In this document: in pieces, positions 9,999-19,950 of the stretch | Numbering within the stretch: the stretch's first letter is position 1 | How the letters are laid out: every line of letters begins with the position of its first letter | From: Leucobacter soli | GTDB lineage: Bacteria; Actinomycetota; Actinomycetes; Actinomycetales; Microbacteriaceae | Assembly: GCF_910593785.1 (NCBI RefSeq) | Contig: NZ_CAJVAP010000029.1 | Location: 1-37,881 of the forward strand | Direction: 5' to 3' | Length of the DNA stretch: 37,881 nt | Notes under the pieces: model-generated | Told to the model about the DNA's origin: nothing | Databases searched by the model: none | The model's input: only the letters and a program-made list of their open reading frames with translations | Program-made: the position numbers and the translations under genes

Positions 9999-10033
9999 TC
10001 GGCGGGCCGCCCCTCGCAAGGGCGACCCGCCGA
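9999..10033 (-). terminator. hairpin terminator after sodA
   Basis: TCGGCGGG (9999-10006) pairs with CCCGCCGA (10026-10033), with an inner GCCC/GGGC stem. It starts eight bases beyond the sodA stop codon. There is no U-run, as is common for hairpins in GC-rich actinobacteria. A further GCGCGC-rich palindrome lies at about 9979-9996. Confidence 0.55.
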
Positions 10034-10040
10034 ACAGGGA

Positions 10041-10658
10041 TCAGATCAGGCCGGGCGTCTGCGCGCGAGCGGCCTCGAAGCGCTTCGCGACATCCTGCCA
10101 GTTGGCGATGTTCCAGAACGCCTTGACGTAGTCGGCGCGGACGTTCAGGTAGTCGAGGTAGTAGGCGTGCTCCCAGACATCGAGCATCAGCAGCGGCACG
10201 GTGCCTGCGGGGAGGTTGCCCTGCTGGTCGAAGAGCTGCACGATGTTGGGGCGCTGGCCCAGCGCGTCCCAGGCGAGCACAGCCCAGCCGGAACCCTGCA
10301 CGCCGAGCGCGGTGGCCGTGAACTGCGCCTGGAACTTCTCGAAATCGCCGAAGAACTCGTCGATCGCCGCGCCGAGCTCGCCCTCGGGGCGCTCGCCGCC
10401 CTCGGGCGAGAGGTTGTTCCAGAAGACCGTGTGGTTGACGTGCCCGCCCAGGTTGAAGGCGAGATCCTTCTCGAGCTTGTTGACGTTCGCCAGGTTGCCG
10501 CTCTCACGGGCCTCGGCGAGCGCCTGCACCGCAGCGTTGGCACCGGTCACGTAGGCCTGGTGGTGCTTGTCGTGGTGCAGCTGCATGATCTTGCCGCTGA
10601 TGTGCGGCTCGAGGGCAGCGTAGTCGTAGGGCAGTTCGGGCAGAGTGTATTCAGCCAT
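10041..10658 (-). CDS. sodA: superoxide dismutase (Mn/Fe family)
   Basis: This enzyme dismutates superoxide to oxygen and hydrogen peroxide. The 205 residues carry the four expected metal ligands, H28, H76, D160 and H164 ([11 protein letters not shown]). The [10 protein letters not shown] segment is typical of the Fe/Mn family, and QGSGW favours manganese, though metal choice cannot be settled from sequence. There is no signal peptide. The ATG has GGAG eight bases upstream. Hairpins on both sides and a TAGACT -10 upstream suggest monocistronic expression. Confidence 0.96.
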   Translation of the reverse strand: MAEYTLPELPYDYAALEPHISGKIMQLHHDKHHQAYVTGANAAVQALAEARESGNLANVNKLEKDLAFNLGGHVNHTVFWNNLSPEGGERPEGELGAAIDEFFGDFEKFQAQFTATALGVQGSGWAVLAWDALGQRPNIVQLFDQQGNLPAGTVPLLMLDVWEHAYYLDYLNVRADYVKAFWNIANWQDVAKRFEAARAQTPGLI

Positions 10659-10692
10659 TCTGGCGCTCCTTCTGTATTTCGTTGTGGTTTCG

Positions 10693-10698
10693 AGTCTA
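10693..10698 (-). promoter_or_regulatory. possible -10 element of sodA
   Basis: TAGACT on the minus strand lies about 35 bases upstream of the sodA ATG, in the least GC-rich part of the sodA/whiA gap. A TTGACG 9 bases further upstream is too close to serve as its -35. Confidence 0.35.
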
Positions 10699-10747
10699 TG
10701 CCTCGGGCGTCAAAATGCGCTGGGTATGTTCCACCCCGACCGGGCCC

Positions 10748-10770
10748 GGGAGCCGGCCGGAGCGGCTCCC
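10748..10770 (-). terminator. hairpin terminator after whiA
   Basis: GGGAGCC (10748-10754) and GGCTCCC (10764-10770) form a seven-base stem with a GC-rich loop, directly after the whiA stop codon. It probably ends the uvrA-uvrC-rapZ-whiA transcript. It lacks a U-run. Confidence 0.5.
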
Positions 10771-10771
10771 G

Positions 10772-11758
10772 TCACAGGCTGTCCAGCTCGTCCGGCAGGC
10801 TCGCCTCGGTGTTCGGGATGCGCCGCTCGTCGGCGACCTTATCGGCCATCGCCAGCAGGCGCCGGATCCGCCCCGCGACCGCGTCCTTCGTGAGCACGGG
10901 ATCAGCGCGCGCACCGAGCTCGTCGAGGCTCGCATCGCGATGGCTCAGCCGCAGCTCCCCCGCGTAGAGCAGGTGCTCGGGGATGTCGTCGCCGAGGATC
11001 TCCAGCGCGCGTTCGACCCTGGCGCAGGCGGCGACCGAGGCCTGAGCCGAGCGGCGCAGGTTCGCGTCATCGAAGTTCACGAGCCGGTTGGCGGTGTTCC
11101 GGGTCTCGCGCGCCTTGCGCAGCTCCTCCCACTCGGTGCGGGCGGCCGTGGCGCCCATGGTTCCGAGCATCTCGCCGATCGCCTCGCCGTCGCGGATCAG
11201 GACCTTGTGCTGGCCGCGGATCTCGCGGCTCTTCGCAGAAATGCCGAGCCGGCCTGCGGCGCCGACGAGCGCCATCGCGGTCTCATTGGTCGGGCAGACC
11301 ACCTCGAGGCTCGCCGAGCGGCCCGGCGGGGTCACCGAGCCGCGCGCGAGGAACGCGCCCCGCCAGACCCCGGCCAGCTCGCCGGGAGCCCCCGTGGTCA
11401 GTCGGTTCGGCAGCCCGCGGATCGGGCGGCGGCGCTGATCGAGCAGCCCGAGCTGACGCGCGAGCGTCTCACCGTCGAGCACGCGCACCACGAACTGCGG
11501 CGCCCCCGGGCGCGTGCTCGCCGCCGGCATCTGCTTGGCGTCGGAGCGGACGCCGTAGATCTCGGCGAGGTCCTTGCGCACGCGCTGCACGATGGCGGGC
11601 GTGTGCAGCTCGGCCTCGAGCGCGATGCGCCCCGAAATGGTGTGCAGGCCGCCGGCGAGGCGGAGGATCGTCGCGAGTTCGGCGATCCGCTCCCCGGCGT
11701 GCGGCACCGGGATGCGGACGAGCTCGTTCTTCACGTCCGGGGTCGAGGGCAAGGTCAT
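10772..11758 (-). CDS. whiA: DNA-binding protein WhiA
   Basis: WhiA combines a degenerate LAGLIDADG homing-endonuclease-like N-terminal domain with a C-terminal helix-turn-helix. In Streptomyces it works with WhiB to switch on sporulation-division genes; in non-sporulating relatives it is linked to cell division. The 328-residue product matches the family length when started at the ATG at 11758 (MTLPSTPDVKNELVRI). The reading frame is open further upstream, but that stretch is not family-like. Recognisable blocks are WRGAFLARGSVTPP, RTANRLVNFDDANLRRS and the C-terminal HRDASLDELGARADPVLTKDAVAGRIRRLLA. It lies 67 bases after rapZ. Confidence 0.93.
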   Translation of the reverse strand: MTLPSTPDVKNELVRIPVPHAGERIAELATILRLAGGLHTISGRIALEAELHTPAIVQRVRKDLAEIYGVRSDAKQMPAASTRPGAPQFVVRVLDGETLARQLGLLDQRRRPIRGLPNRLTTGAPGELAGVWRGAFLARGSVTPPGRSASLEVVCPTNETAMALVGAAGRLGISAKSREIRGQHKVLIRDGEAIGEMLGTMGATAARTEWEELRKARETRNTANRLVNFDDANLRRSAQASVAACARVERALEILGDDIPEHLLYAGELRLSHRDASLDELGARADPVLTKDAVAGRIRRLLAMADKVADERRIPNTEASLPDELDSL

Positions 11759-11825
11759 CCTTTCGAGATGGATCTGGAGGTCTGCGGGTCGATGCGCCGG
11801 AAGGGCCGGCAGTGTCAGGCGGCGG

Positions 11826-12701
11826 TCATTCGCGTCCCAGGTCACGATGTCGCAGGCTGACGTTCACGCCGGGCAGCGCCGCGATCCGATCCGCGAGCTC
11901 CCGCGCCATGGCGACCGAGCGATGCTTCCCGCCGGTGCAGCCGACGGCGAGCGAGACATGCCGCTTGTTTTCCCGCTGATACCCGGCGAGGACCGGTTGG
12001 AGCGCCGCGACGTAGTGCTCGAGGAACTCGGCCGCTCCCTCGCGGCTCAGCACGAAGTCCTTGACCTCCGGGTCCACTCCGGTGAGCGCGCGCAGCTCGG
12101 GCTCCCAGAACGGATTCGGCAGGAAGCGCATGTCCACCATGAGGTCGACGTCGGTCGGCACGCCGTACTTGAACCCGAAGCTCTGGAGCGAGAGCTGCAG
12201 GCCCGGGGTGTCCTCGTCGCTGAAGAGTTCGCGGGTCGCGGTGGAGAGGTCGTGCACGTTGTAGCGGGAGGTGTCGATCACCACGTCGGCTGAGGCGCGC
12301 AGTTCCTGCAGCCGCTCGCGCTCGAGCCGTATGCCGTCGAGCAGGCTCCCCTCGGCCTGGAGCGGGTGCGGGCGGCGGACGGACTCGTAGCGCCGCACCA
12401 GGATGTCGTCGGTCGCATCCAGGAACACGACCCGCACGGTCGCTCCCCCGCGCAGATCCTCCACGGTCTCCTGGATGTCCGCGAACAGGTCGCGCCCGCG
12501 GATGTCGACCACGGCGACGATGCGGGGCAGCGCACCGCCGGAGCGGTCTGCCATGTCGGCGAGGGTCTTGAGCATCGGCAACGGCAGGTTGTCGACCACG
12601 TACCAGCCGAGATCCTCCAGCGCGTTCGCGACGGTGCTGCGGCCGGCCCCCGACATGCCCGTGACGATGAGGATCTCCTGCCTGCTCGGGCGCTTGTTCA
12701 C
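11826..12701 (-). CDS. rapZ: RapZ/YvcJ family nucleotide-binding protein
   Basis: RapZ-family proteins bind nucleotides. In E. coli RapZ guides RNase E to the GlmZ small RNA, which controls glucosamine-6-P synthase; the role in actinobacteria is not settled. The 291-residue protein has a Walker A motif at 15-23 (GMSGAGRST), the block DVDLMVDMRFLPNPFW and the C-terminal signature GCTGGKHRSVAMA. The GTG start overlaps the uvrC stop as GTGA. Many Gram-positives have rapZ-yvcK-whiA; here yvcK is missing and whiA follows directly. Confidence 0.93.
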   Translation of the reverse strand: MNKRPSRQEILIVTGMSGAGRSTVANALEDLGWYVVDNLPLPMLKTLADMADRSGGALPRIVAVVDIRGRDLFADIQETVEDLRGGATVRVVFLDATDDILVRRYESVRRPHPLQAEGSLLDGIRLERERLQELRASADVVIDTSRYNVHDLSTATRELFSDEDTPGLQLSLQSFGFKYGVPTDVDLMVDMRFLPNPFWEPELRALTGVDPEVKDFVLSREGAAEFLEHYVAALQPVLAGYQRENKRHVSLAVGCTGGKHRSVAMARELADRIAALPGVNVSLRHRDLGRE

Positions 12702-14743
12702 GACGTGCTCCCCTCAGGCTCGATGTCCGGCTGCTCCGCATCCAGTGTAGACGTTCCGCGCGGTCCCCCGAGCCCACCGTCGGGTCCGTCGAGGCTCTCG
12801 AGGTGGCGGTGCACGACCTCGGCCAGGGCGGGGCCGATCCCGGGCGAGGCGGCGATCTCGGCGGCGCTCGCGGCGCGCAGCCGGGTCACCGAGCCGAAGT
12901 GCTTGAGCAGTGCCCGGACCCGTTTCGGGCCGAGCCCCGGCACCTCGGTGAGCCGGCTGGCGAGCGCCGTGCTGCGCCGCTGCCGCTGGAAGGTGATGGC
13001 GAAGCGGTGGGCCTCGTCTCGGGCGCGCTGGACGAGGAAGAGCGCCTCGCTGCCGCGGGGCAGGATCACGGGGAACGGATCGTCGGGCAGCCAGAGCTCC
13101 TCGAGGCGCTTCGCGACACCGATCAGGAACACGTCGTCGATCCCGGCTTCGCTCAGGGCGCGATGCGCTGCGGCGACCTGCGGCGCTCCGCCGTCGACGA
13201 TGAGCAGCTGCGGGCGCTCCCGGTACCGTCCGACGGCGATCGCCGCCTCGGGGTCTTGCTCGGCCCGCTCCCGCAGCTCGTTGAGCTGCGCGGCGCGGCG
13301 CGCGACCACCTGGTGAATGCTGTCGGTGTCGTCGCGAGTCTGCTCGATCCGGTACTTCCGATAGGCCCCCTTCGCGGGCAGGCCGTCCTCGAAGACAACG
13401 AGCGACGCGACGACGCCCGTCCCCTGCAGGTGCGAGACGTCGATGCACTCGATCCGCAGTGGCGGCTCGGACATCCCGAGCGCCCGCTGCAGCTCCGCCA
13501 GCGCATCGGTTCGCGCGGTGATATCGGCGGCGCGTTTGAGCCGGTGCCGCAGCAGATGCTCCCCCGCGTTGAGCGTCGCCCGCGACATGAGCTGGGCCTT
13601 GTCGCCCCGCTCGGGCACCCGCACCCGAACCCTCCCGCCGCGCGGGCGTCGTGCCCGCAACGCGGCCTCCAGCGCCTCGACGCCCTTGGGCAGCACAGGG
13701 ACGAGGATCTCGGGGGGCGGTTCCCGCTCGCCTTCGTACGCGCTCTGCACGACCTGTTCGAGCAGCGTGCTCGGCGAGTCGTCGAGCTCGACGTCGACGA
13801 TCCAGCTGCGCTCGCCCCGGATCCTGCCGCCGCGGATGATGAACTGGTGCGCCGCCGCGCTCAGCTCGTCCGATTTCAGCCCGAAGACGTCGAGGTCGGC
13901 GTCGAGCGGCAGCGCGACCGAGTTGCGCTCCATCACGTGCTCCACGGCGGTCACCTGATCCCTGAGACGTGCCGCCTCCTCGTAGCGCTGCTCGACGGCC
14001 GCGTCTCGCATCTCCCGCTGCAGCGCGCGGAGGTGGGTGGCGTCGCCACCGTTCAGGAAGCCCACCAGCTCCTCGACGCGATGGCGGTGCTCCTCCACCC
14101 CGATGCGCCCGCTGCAGGGGCCGTCGCAGCGGCCGATCTGGCCCGCGAGGCAGGGCCGCCCGCTCTGCATGGCGCGTTTGTAGTCGGCGTCGTTGCAGGT
14201 GCGGATCGGGAAGGCCTGCTGCAGCAGCGCCGTCGTCTCTCGAAGCGCCCATACCTTGGGGTACGGGCCGAAATAGCGGGCGCCTCGGATCTTCTCGTTC
14301 CGGGTGATGAGGAGACGGGGAGCCTCGTCGCGCAGAGTGACGGCGAGGTAGGGGTAGGTCTTGTCGTCCTTGAACTGCACGTTGAACGGCGGCTGGAACT
14401 CCGTGATCCACGTGTGCTCGAGCACGAGGGACTCGGTATCGGTCGCGACGACGGTCCAGTCGACGCTGGCCGCGAGGGCGAGCATCCGGCGAGTGCGGGG
14501 CGGAATCGAGCGGAGCGGCTGGAAGTAGTTCGCCAGCCGGGCGCGCAGATTCTTCGCCTTGCCGATGTAGAGAACCCGACCGTGCCGGTCCGAGAAGCGG
14601 TACACGCCGGGGCTCGTCGGAATCTCGCCGGGAGCCGGTCGGAACGATTCGCGGCGGTCCGACCCGTCGGACCCGTCGGAGTCGTCGAGCCCGTCGGCGT
14701 CGCCGAGTTCGCCGACCGTGCGGAGTTCGTCGGGATCGGTCAA
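12698..14743 (-). CDS. uvrC: UvrABC system endonuclease subunit C
   Basis: UvrC makes both incisions in nucleotide excision repair after UvrB is loaded on damaged DNA. The 681-residue protein has an N-terminal GIY-YIG nuclease ([20 protein letters not shown], about 47-66), the Cys-rich [14 protein letters not shown] block, a UVR motif around [19 protein letters not shown], the RNase H-like domain ([13 protein letters not shown]) and C-terminal helix-hairpin-helix motifs ([13 protein letters not shown]). The TTG start overlaps the uvrA stop as TTGA. The first 35 residues include an Asp/Ser/Gly-rich tract ([10 protein letters not shown]) from 9-base DNA repeats; this lies outside the conserved core. 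Confidence 0.95.
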   Translation of the reverse strand: MTDPDELRTVGELGDADGLDDSDGSDGSDRRESFRPAPGEIPTSPGVYRFSDRHGRVLYIGKAKNLRARLANYFQPLRSIPPRTRRMLALAASVDWTVVATDTESLVLEHTWITEFQPPFNVQFKDDKTYPYLAVTLRDEAPRLLITRNEKIRGARYFGPYPKVWALRETTALLQQAFPIRTCNDADYKRAMQSGRPCLAGQIGRCDGPCSGRIGVEEHRHRVEELVGFLNGGDATHLRALQREMRDAAVEQRYEEAARLRDQVTAVEHVMERNSVALPLDADLDVFGLKSDELSAAAHQFIIRGGRIRGERSWIVDVELDDSPSTLLEQVVQSAYEGEREPPPEILVPVLPKGVEALEAALRARRPRGGRVRVRVPERGDKAQLMSRATLNAGEHLLRHRLKRAADITARTDALAELQRALGMSEPPLRIECIDVSHLQGTGVVASLVVFEDGLPAKGAYRKYRIEQTRDDTDSIHQVVARRAAQLNELRERAEQDPEAAIAVGRYRERPQLLIVDGGAPQVAAAHRALSEAGIDDVFLIGVAKRLEELWLPDDPFPVILPRGSEALFLVQRARDEAHRFAITFQRQRRSTALASRLTEVPGLGPKRVRALLKHFGSVTRLRAASAAEIAASPGIGPALAEVVHRHLESLDGPDGGLGGPRGTSTLDAEQPDIEPEGSTS

Positions 14744-17649
14744 GACCTGCCGCCGGGGTGCTTGGCGAGCGCCTCTGCGAGGAATCGCCCGGTGTGGCTC
14801 TCCTCGACCTTCGCGATCCGCTCGGGGGTGCCGGTCGCGAGGACGGTGCCGCCTCCGCTGCCGCCCTCTGGCCCGAGGTCGATCACCCAGTCGCAGCTGC
14901 GGATCACGTCGAGGTTGTGCTCGATCGTGATCACGGTGTTGCCCTTGTCGACGAGGCCGTTCAGCACGAGCAGCAGCTTGCGCACGTCCTCGAAGTGGAG
15001 CCCGGTCGTCGGCTCGTCGAGCACGTAGATGCTCCGGCCGTTGGAGCGCTTCTGCAGCTCGGTCGCGAGCTTGACGCGCTGGGCCTCGCCGCCGCTGAGC
15101 GTCGTCGCGCTCTGCCCGAGGCGTACGTAGCCGAGGCCGACGTCGACGAGCGTCTGCAGATAGCGGTGGATGCCGCTGATCGGCGCGAAGAACTCGGCGG
15201 CCTCGGCGATGGGCATGTCGAGCACCTCGGAGATGTTCCTGCCCTTGTAGCGCACTTGCAGGGTCTCGCGGTTGTAGCGCTGCCCGCCGCAGACCTCGCA
15301 GGCCACGTAGACGTCGGGAAGGAAGTTCATCTCGATCTTGAGCGTGCCGTCGCCGGCGCACGCCTCGCAGCGGCCGCCCTTGACGTTGAAGCTGAAGCGA
15401 CCGGGAAGGTAGCCGCGGGTCTTCGCCTCGGGCGTCTCGGCGAAGAGCGTGCGGATCTTGTCGAAGACGCCCGTGTAGGTGGCCGGGTTGGATCGCGGAG
15501 TGCGCCCGATCGGCGCCTGGTCGACGTGCACCACCTTGTCGAGGTGCTCGAGGCCGGTCACACGGGTGTGCTTGCCCGGCACGAGCCGGGCTCCGTTGAG
15601 CTGGTTCGCGAGCACCCGGTAGAGGATGTCGTTGACGAGGGTGCTCTTCCCGCTGCCGCTGACGCCGGTGACCGCGGTCATGACGCCGAGCGGGAACGTC
15701 GCGTCGACGCCCTGCAGGTTGTTCGATCGCGCCCCGACCACGGTGAGCTCGCGACCCTTCTCCCGCTTCCGCCGCTTCTTCGGCGTGTCGATGGATCGCC
15801 GGCCGGCGAGGAAGTCGGCGGTGATCGACCGCTCGTTCGCCATCAGATCGGCGTACTCGCCCGAGTGCACGACGGTGCCACCCTCGACGCCCGCGCCGGG
15901 GCCGATGTCGACGATCCAGTCGGCCGCCTCGATCGTCTCCTCGTCGTGCTCGACGACGATCAGCGTGTTGCCGAGGTCCCGGAGCTTGATGAGGGTCTCG
16001 ATCAGCCGGCGGTTGTCGCGCTGGTGCAGCCCGATGCTGGGCTCGTCCAGGACGTAGAGCACGCCGGTCAACCCGGAACCGATCTGGGTGGCGAGCCTGA
16101 TGCGCTGGGCCTCGCCGCCGCTGAGCGTGCCCGCGGCGCGCGCGAGGGTCAGGTAGCCGAGGCCCACTTCGATGAGGAAGTCGAACCGGAGCCGGATCTC
16201 GCGCAGCACTTGCGCGGCGATCCTGGCCTCGCGCTCGCTGAGCGTCACCTCGTTGAAGAAGCGCTGCGCCTCGAGCAGGCTCAACTCGCCGACGGCCGCG
16301 ATCGACTGCTCGTTGACGGTGATGGCGAGCACCTCGGGCTTCAGCCGCTGCCCGCGGCAGACGTGACAGGGAACCTCGCGCAGGAACTCGGCCCAGCGCT
16401 CGCGCCGGTTGTCGCTCTCGGCCTCCGCGTACTGGCGCTCGATGAACGGGATCACGCCTTCGAACCCGCTCGTGTACTTGACCTCGCGGCCGAAGCGGTT
16501 CTTCCAGCGAACGTTGACCTTGAAGTCGTTGCCGTAGAGCACCGCTTCCCGCACCTCGTCCGGCAGCTCCTGCCACGGCGTGCTCAGCTCGAAATCGAGA
16601 TCCTTCGACAGGCCGCTGAGCAGCTTCGCGTAGTAGTTGTAGAGGCTCTTCCCCTGGCTCGTCCAGGGAACGATCACGCCCTCGTCGATACTGAGCTCGG
16701 GATCGCCCAGGACGAGATCCTCGTCGACCGACATGCTGGTGCCGAGGCCGCTGCACTCGGGGCAGGCGCCGAAGGGCGCGTTGAAGGAGAAGGTGCGCGG
16801 CTCGATCTCGGTCAACGAGACCGGGTGGCGGTTGGGGCAGCTGAGGTTCTCGCTGAAGGTCCGGAGACGATCCTCGGCCTTCGCCTCGCGGTCGACGTAA
16901 TCGATCGTGACGAGGCCGCCGGCGAGCTTCAGCGCGGTCTCGAGCGAGTCGGTGAGCCGGCCGAGGCCGTCCGGGCTGGCGACGAGTCGGTCGACCACGA
17001 CCGAGATGTCGTGCTTCACCTGCTTCTTGAGCGCAGGCGGCTCGCTGAGCTGGATCAGCTCCCCATCGACGATGGCGCGGCTGTACCCGCTCGCCGCGAG
17101 ATCCTGGAAGAGGTCGACGAACTCGCCCTTCTTCTTGCTGACGACCGGCGCGAGGACCTGGAACCGGGTGCGCTCGGGCAGTTCCATGAGCGTGTCGGCG
17201 ATCTGCTGCACCGTCTGCGACCGGATGGGTTCGCCGCAGACCGCGCAGTGCGGCACGCCGATGCGCGCCCACAGCAGTCGCATGTAGTCGTAGATCTCGG
17301 TGATCGTGCCCACCGTGGAGCGCGGGTTGCGGTTCGTCGACTTCTGATCGATGCTGACGGCCGGGCTCAGCCCCTCGATGAAGTCGACATCCGGCCGGTC
17401 GACCTGCCCGAGGAACTGCCGGGCATAGGCGCTGAGGCTCTCGACATACCGCCGCTGCCCCTCCGCGAAGATGGTGTCGAAGGCGAGACTCGACTTGCCG
17501 CTGCCGGAGAGCCCGGTGAAGACCACCATCGAGTCGCGCGGGATGGACAGGTCGACATCTCGCAGGTTGTGGACCCGGGCCCCCCGAACGCTGATGCGCG
17601 CCTGGGTGTCGCGACTCGTGATCTGGGGCTGGGAAGGCGTCGAACTCAC
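14740..17649 (-). CDS. uvrA: UvrABC system damage-sensing ATPase UvrA
   Basis: UvrA dimers scan DNA for lesions and load UvrB. The 969-residue protein has two ABC ATPase modules: Walker [11 protein letters not shown] near 45 and [10 protein letters not shown] near 655, two signatures ([24 protein letters not shown]) and two Walker B segments ([32 protein letters not shown]). Zinc modules include CPNRH...CPEC and the C-terminal CEAC...CEVC. Length is normal. The GTG start at 17649 sits six bases after a TAGGAT -10-like hexamer, so the mRNA may be leaderless. A LexA-type box lies 32 bases upstream. It heads the uvrA-uvrC-rapZ-whiA group. Confidence 0.97.
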   Translation of the reverse strand: MSSTPSQPQITSRDTQARISVRGARVHNLRDVDLSIPRDSMVVFTGLSGSGKSSLAFDTIFAEGQRRYVESLSAYARQFLGQVDRPDVDFIEGLSPAVSIDQKSTNRNPRSTVGTITEIYDYMRLLWARIGVPHCAVCGEPIRSQTVQQIADTLMELPERTRFQVLAPVVSKKKGEFVDLFQDLAASGYSRAIVDGELIQLSEPPALKKQVKHDISVVVDRLVASPDGLGRLTDSLETALKLAGGLVTIDYVDREAKAEDRLRTFSENLSCPNRHPVSLTEIEPRTFSFNAPFGACPECSGLGTSMSVDEDLVLGDPELSIDEGVIVPWTSQGKSLYNYYAKLLSGLSKDLDFELSTPWQELPDEVREAVLYGNDFKVNVRWKNRFGREVKYTSGFEGVIPFIERQYAEAESDNRRERWAEFLREVPCHVCRGQRLKPEVLAITVNEQSIAAVGELSLLEAQRFFNEVTLSEREARIAAQVLREIRLRFDFLIEVGLGYLTLARAAGTLSGGEAQRIRLATQIGSGLTGVLYVLDEPSIGLHQRDNRRLIETLIKLRDLGNTLIVVEHDEETIEAADWIVDIGPGAGVEGGTVVHSGEYADLMANERSITADFLAGRRSIDTPKKRRKREKGRELTVVGARSNNLQGVDATFPLGVMTAVTGVSGSGKSTLVNDILYRVLANQLNGARLVPGKHTRVTGLEHLDKVVHVDQAPIGRTPRSNPATYTGVFDKIRTLFAETPEAKTRGYLPGRFSFNVKGGRCEACAGDGTLKIEMNFLPDVYVACEVCGGQRYNRETLQVRYKGRNISEVLDMPIAEAAEFFAPISGIHRYLQTLVDVGLGYVRLGQSATTLSGGEAQRVKLATELQKRSNGRSIYVLDEPTTGLHFEDVRKLLLVLNGLVDKGNTVITIEHNLDVIRSCDWVIDLGPEGGSGGGTVLATGTPERIAKVEESHTGRFLAEALAKHPGGRS

Positions 17650-17655
17650 CCGTCC

Positions 17656-17661
17656 ATCCTA
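17656..17661 (-). promoter_or_regulatory. possible -10 element of uvrA
   Basis: TAGGAT on the minus strand ends six bases before the GTG start at 17649. Its expected -35 position falls in the LexA box, which would suit repression by LexA. Confidence 0.4.
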
Positions 17662-17680
17662 GCGGCGCTCGGCCTGCGAA

Positions 17681-17696
17681 TCGAATCTTTGTTCGA
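17681..17696 (-). promoter_or_regulatory. LexA/SOS box upstream of uvrA
   Basis: TCGAATCTTTGTTCGA (plus-strand reading) matches the actinobacterial SOS consensus TCGAAC-N4-GTTCGA at 11 of 12 fixed positions. It is 32 bases upstream of the uvrA start. uvrA is a classical SOS gene, so LexA repression is very likely. Confidence 0.75.
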
Positions 17697-17758
17697 CTTT
17701 CGCGGCGTCAGGCGATGAGCGATCGCGGCGGCGTCGAGGAGCGGTTCGGCGCAGGGCG

Positions 17759-19843
17759 TCAACGGTGCCCAGCCGCATCCATGCTGCGGAGTTCGCGCTT
17801 GAGCTCCGCGACCTCGTCCCGCAGTCGTGCGGCGAGCTCGAACTTGAGCTCCTCCGCGGCGGAGAGCATCTGCTCGGTGAGCTCCGAGACGAGCTCCTCG
17901 AGCTTCTGCGCGCCCTCCGCGCCGATGGCGCCCGCGCGTGCGGCGGATTTGCCCTTGGCCCGTTGCGCCGAGCCCTTCTGGGCGTGCTTCGAGGTGCGCG
18001 AGAGCAGTTCCTCGCTGTCGGCGGCCTCGCGGCCGAGCATCTCGGTGATGTCGCCGATCTTCTTGCGCAGCGGCTGGGGGTCGATGCCGTGCTCCTCGTT
18101 GTACGCGATCTGCTTCTCCCGACGGCGGTTCGTCTCGTCGATCGCTTCGCGCATGGACCGCGTGACGGTGTCGGCGTACATGTGCACCTCGCCGCTCACG
18201 TTGCGGGCCGCGCGACCGATGGTCTGAATGAGCGAGGTGGAGGATCTCAGGAAGCCCTCCTTGTCCGCGTCGAGGATGCTGACGAGCGAGACCTCGGGCA
18301 GATCGAGTCCCTCTCGCAGGAGGTTGATGCCGACGAGGACGTCGAAGACGCCGGCGCGCAGCTCGGTGAGCAGTTCGACGCGGCGGAGGGTGTCGACATC
18401 GCTGTGCAGGTAGCGCACCCGCACGCCGGCCTCCTCCATGAACGTGGTCAGCTGCTCGGCCATCTTCTTCGTGAGCGTGGTGACGAGCACCCGCTCGTCG
18501 CGCTCGGCTCGGCGCCGGACCTCCTCGAGCAGGTCGTCGATCTGCCCCTCGCTCGGTTTCACCACGATTCGAGGATCGATCAGTCCCGTCGGGCGGATGA
18601 TCTGTTCGACCACGCCATCGGCCAGGCCGAGCTCATATGATCCGGGGGTCGCCGAGAGGTAGACCGTCTGCCCGACGCGTTCCTTGAACTCGCTGAACTT
18701 CAGCGGCCGGTTGTCGAGCGCGCTGGGCAGGCGGAACCCGTGCTCCACGAGGGTGCGCTTGCGGGAGGCGTCGCCCTCGTACATGGCGCCGATCTGCGGA
18801 ACGGTCGCGTGGGATTCGTCGATCACCATGAGGAAGTCGTCGGGGAAGTAGTCGAGCAGGCAGTGCGGGGCCTCGCCCGGCGCGCGCCCGTCGATGTGGC
18901 GGGAGTAGTTCTCGATGCCGCTGCAGAAGCCGATCTGCTCCATCATCTCGAGGTCGAAGGTGGTGCGCATGCGCAGCCGCTGCTCCTCGACGAGCTTGTT
19001 CTGCTGCTTCAGCTCCTTCGTGCGCCAGTCGAGCTCCTCGGCGATGGTGCCCATGGCACGATTCATCACGTTGCGGCTCGCCACGTAGTGGGATCCCGGG
19101 AACACCGACACCGTCTCGACCTGCTTCATCACCTCGCCGCTCACCGGATGCAAATAGTAGAGCGCCTCGATCTCGTCGCCGAAGAACTCGATGCGGATCG
19201 CCAGCTCCTCGTACATCGGGATGATCTCGACCGTGTCGCCTCGCACTCGGAAGTTGCCGCGCACGAACTCGATGTCGTTGCGCTGGTACTGCATGTCGAC
19301 GAATCGGCGCAGGAGGACGTCCCGGTCGAGCCGATCCCCCACGGCGAGCGGCACCATCGCCTCGTAGTACTCCTCGGGCTTCCCGAGGCCGTAGATGCAG
19401 GAGACGGTCGAGACGACGACCGTGTCGCGTCGGCTGAGCAGGGCGTTGGTCGTCGAGTGGCGCAGGCGTTCGACCTCGGCGTTGACCGAGCTGTCCTTCT
19501 CGATGAAGGTGTCGGTCTGGGGCACGTAGGCCTCAGGCTGGTAGTAGTCGTAGTACGAGACGAAGTACTCCACCGAGTTGTTCGGCAGCAGCTGGCGGAA
19601 CTCGTTGGCCAGCTGCGCGGCGAGCGTCTTGTTGTGGGCCAGCACGAGCGTGGGGCGCTGCACGGCCTCGATCAGCCAGGCCGTCGTCGCCGATTTGCCC
19701 GTGCCGGTGGCGCCGAGCAGCACGACGTCGGTCTCCCCCGCGTTGATGCGCTGCGCGAGTTCGGCGATCGCCTGGGGCTGATCGCCGCTCGGCTCGTACT
19801 CGCTGATGACCTCGAAGGGGCGTACGCTGCGGGTGGCTTCCAT
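17759..19843 (-). CDS. uvrB: UvrABC system helicase-like subunit B
   Basis: UvrB verifies damage delivered by UvrA and recruits UvrC. The 694-residue protein has Walker [15 protein letters not shown] (about 43-50), the beta-hairpin [27 protein letters not shown] (Walker B), [18 protein letters not shown] and QTIGRAARN motifs, and the C-terminal UVR domain ([13 protein letters not shown]...[13 protein letters not shown]). The ATG at 19843 gives the normal start [12 protein letters not shown]; the open frame upstream is not family-like. TAGCCT seven bases upstream could be a leaderless -10. It is separated from uvrA by 109 bases. Confidence 0.96.
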   Translation of the reverse strand: MEATRSVRPFEVISEYEPSGDQPQAIAELAQRINAGETDVVLLGATGTGKSATTAWLIEAVQRPTLVLAHNKTLAAQLANEFRQLLPNNSVEYFVSYYDYYQPEAYVPQTDTFIEKDSSVNAEVERLRHSTTNALLSRRDTVVVSTVSCIYGLGKPEEYYEAMVPLAVGDRLDRDVLLRRFVDMQYQRNDIEFVRGNFRVRGDTVEIIPMYEELAIRIEFFGDEIEALYYLHPVSGEVMKQVETVSVFPGSHYVASRNVMNRAMGTIAEELDWRTKELKQQNKLVEEQRLRMRTTFDLEMMEQIGFCSGIENYSRHIDGRAPGEAPHCLLDYFPDDFLMVIDESHATVPQIGAMYEGDASRKRTLVEHGFRLPSALDNRPLKFSEFKERVGQTVYLSATPGSYELGLADGVVEQIIRPTGLIDPRIVVKPSEGQIDDLLEEVRRRAERDERVLVTTLTKKMAEQLTTFMEEAGVRVRYLHSDVDTLRRVELLTELRAGVFDVLVGINLLREGLDLPEVSLVSILDADKEGFLRSSTSLIQTIGRAARNVSGEVHMYADTVTRSMREAIDETNRRREKQIAYNEEHGIDPQPLRKKIGDITEMLGREAADSEELLSRTSKHAQKGSAQRAKGKSAARAGAIGAEGAQKLEELVSELTEQMLSAAEELKFELAARLRDEVAELKRELRSMDAAGHR

Positions 19844-19850
19844 GGTCTCG

Positions 19851-19856
19851 AGGCTA
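19851..19856 (-). promoter_or_regulatory. possible -10 element of uvrB
   Basis: TAGCCT on the minus strand fits TANNNT and ends seven bases before the ATG. Support is only positional. No LexA box with the correct four-base spacing is present upstream of uvrB. Confidence 0.25.
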
Positions 19857-19881
19857 CTCCGCACCGCCGACAAACGTGCCC

Positions 19882-19896
19882 GCGTTCGCGGAACGC
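19882..19896. repeat. inverted repeat GCGTTC-GCG-GAACGC
   Basis: This perfect six-base inverted repeat with a three-base centre sits in the divergent uvrB/marR gap, about 40 bases upstream of uvrB. The half-sites face the wrong way for a LexA box (GTTC...GAAC). It could be an operator for an unknown regulator. Confidence 0.35.
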
Positions 19897-19915
19897 GCAG
19901 GCCGCATTCCATATC

Positions 19916-19943
19916 GTTACATACTGTAATTAATTGCTAGACT
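19916..19943 (+). promoter_or_regulatory. marR promoter with overlapping operator palindrome
   Basis: GTTACA (19916-19921) and TAGACT (19938-19943) are separated by 16 bases and match the -35 and -10 consensus at four of six positions each. The -10 ends seven bases before the ATG, so the message is probably leaderless. The palindrome TTACA-TAC-TGTAA (19917-19929) overlaps the -35, as expected for autorepression by the MarR protein. This 40-base stretch is strikingly AT-rich compared with its surroundings. Confidence 0.55.
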
Positions 19944-19950
19944 GCGACGT

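Noticed and set aside
10687-10735. ECF-type promoter (GGAAC...) before sodA
   Set aside because: The GGAACA sequence lacks a matching -10 at the right spacing.
19860-19895. LexA box in front of uvrB
   Set aside because: GAAC and GTTT half-sites are present but eight bases apart, not four; the nearby palindrome has reversed half-sites.
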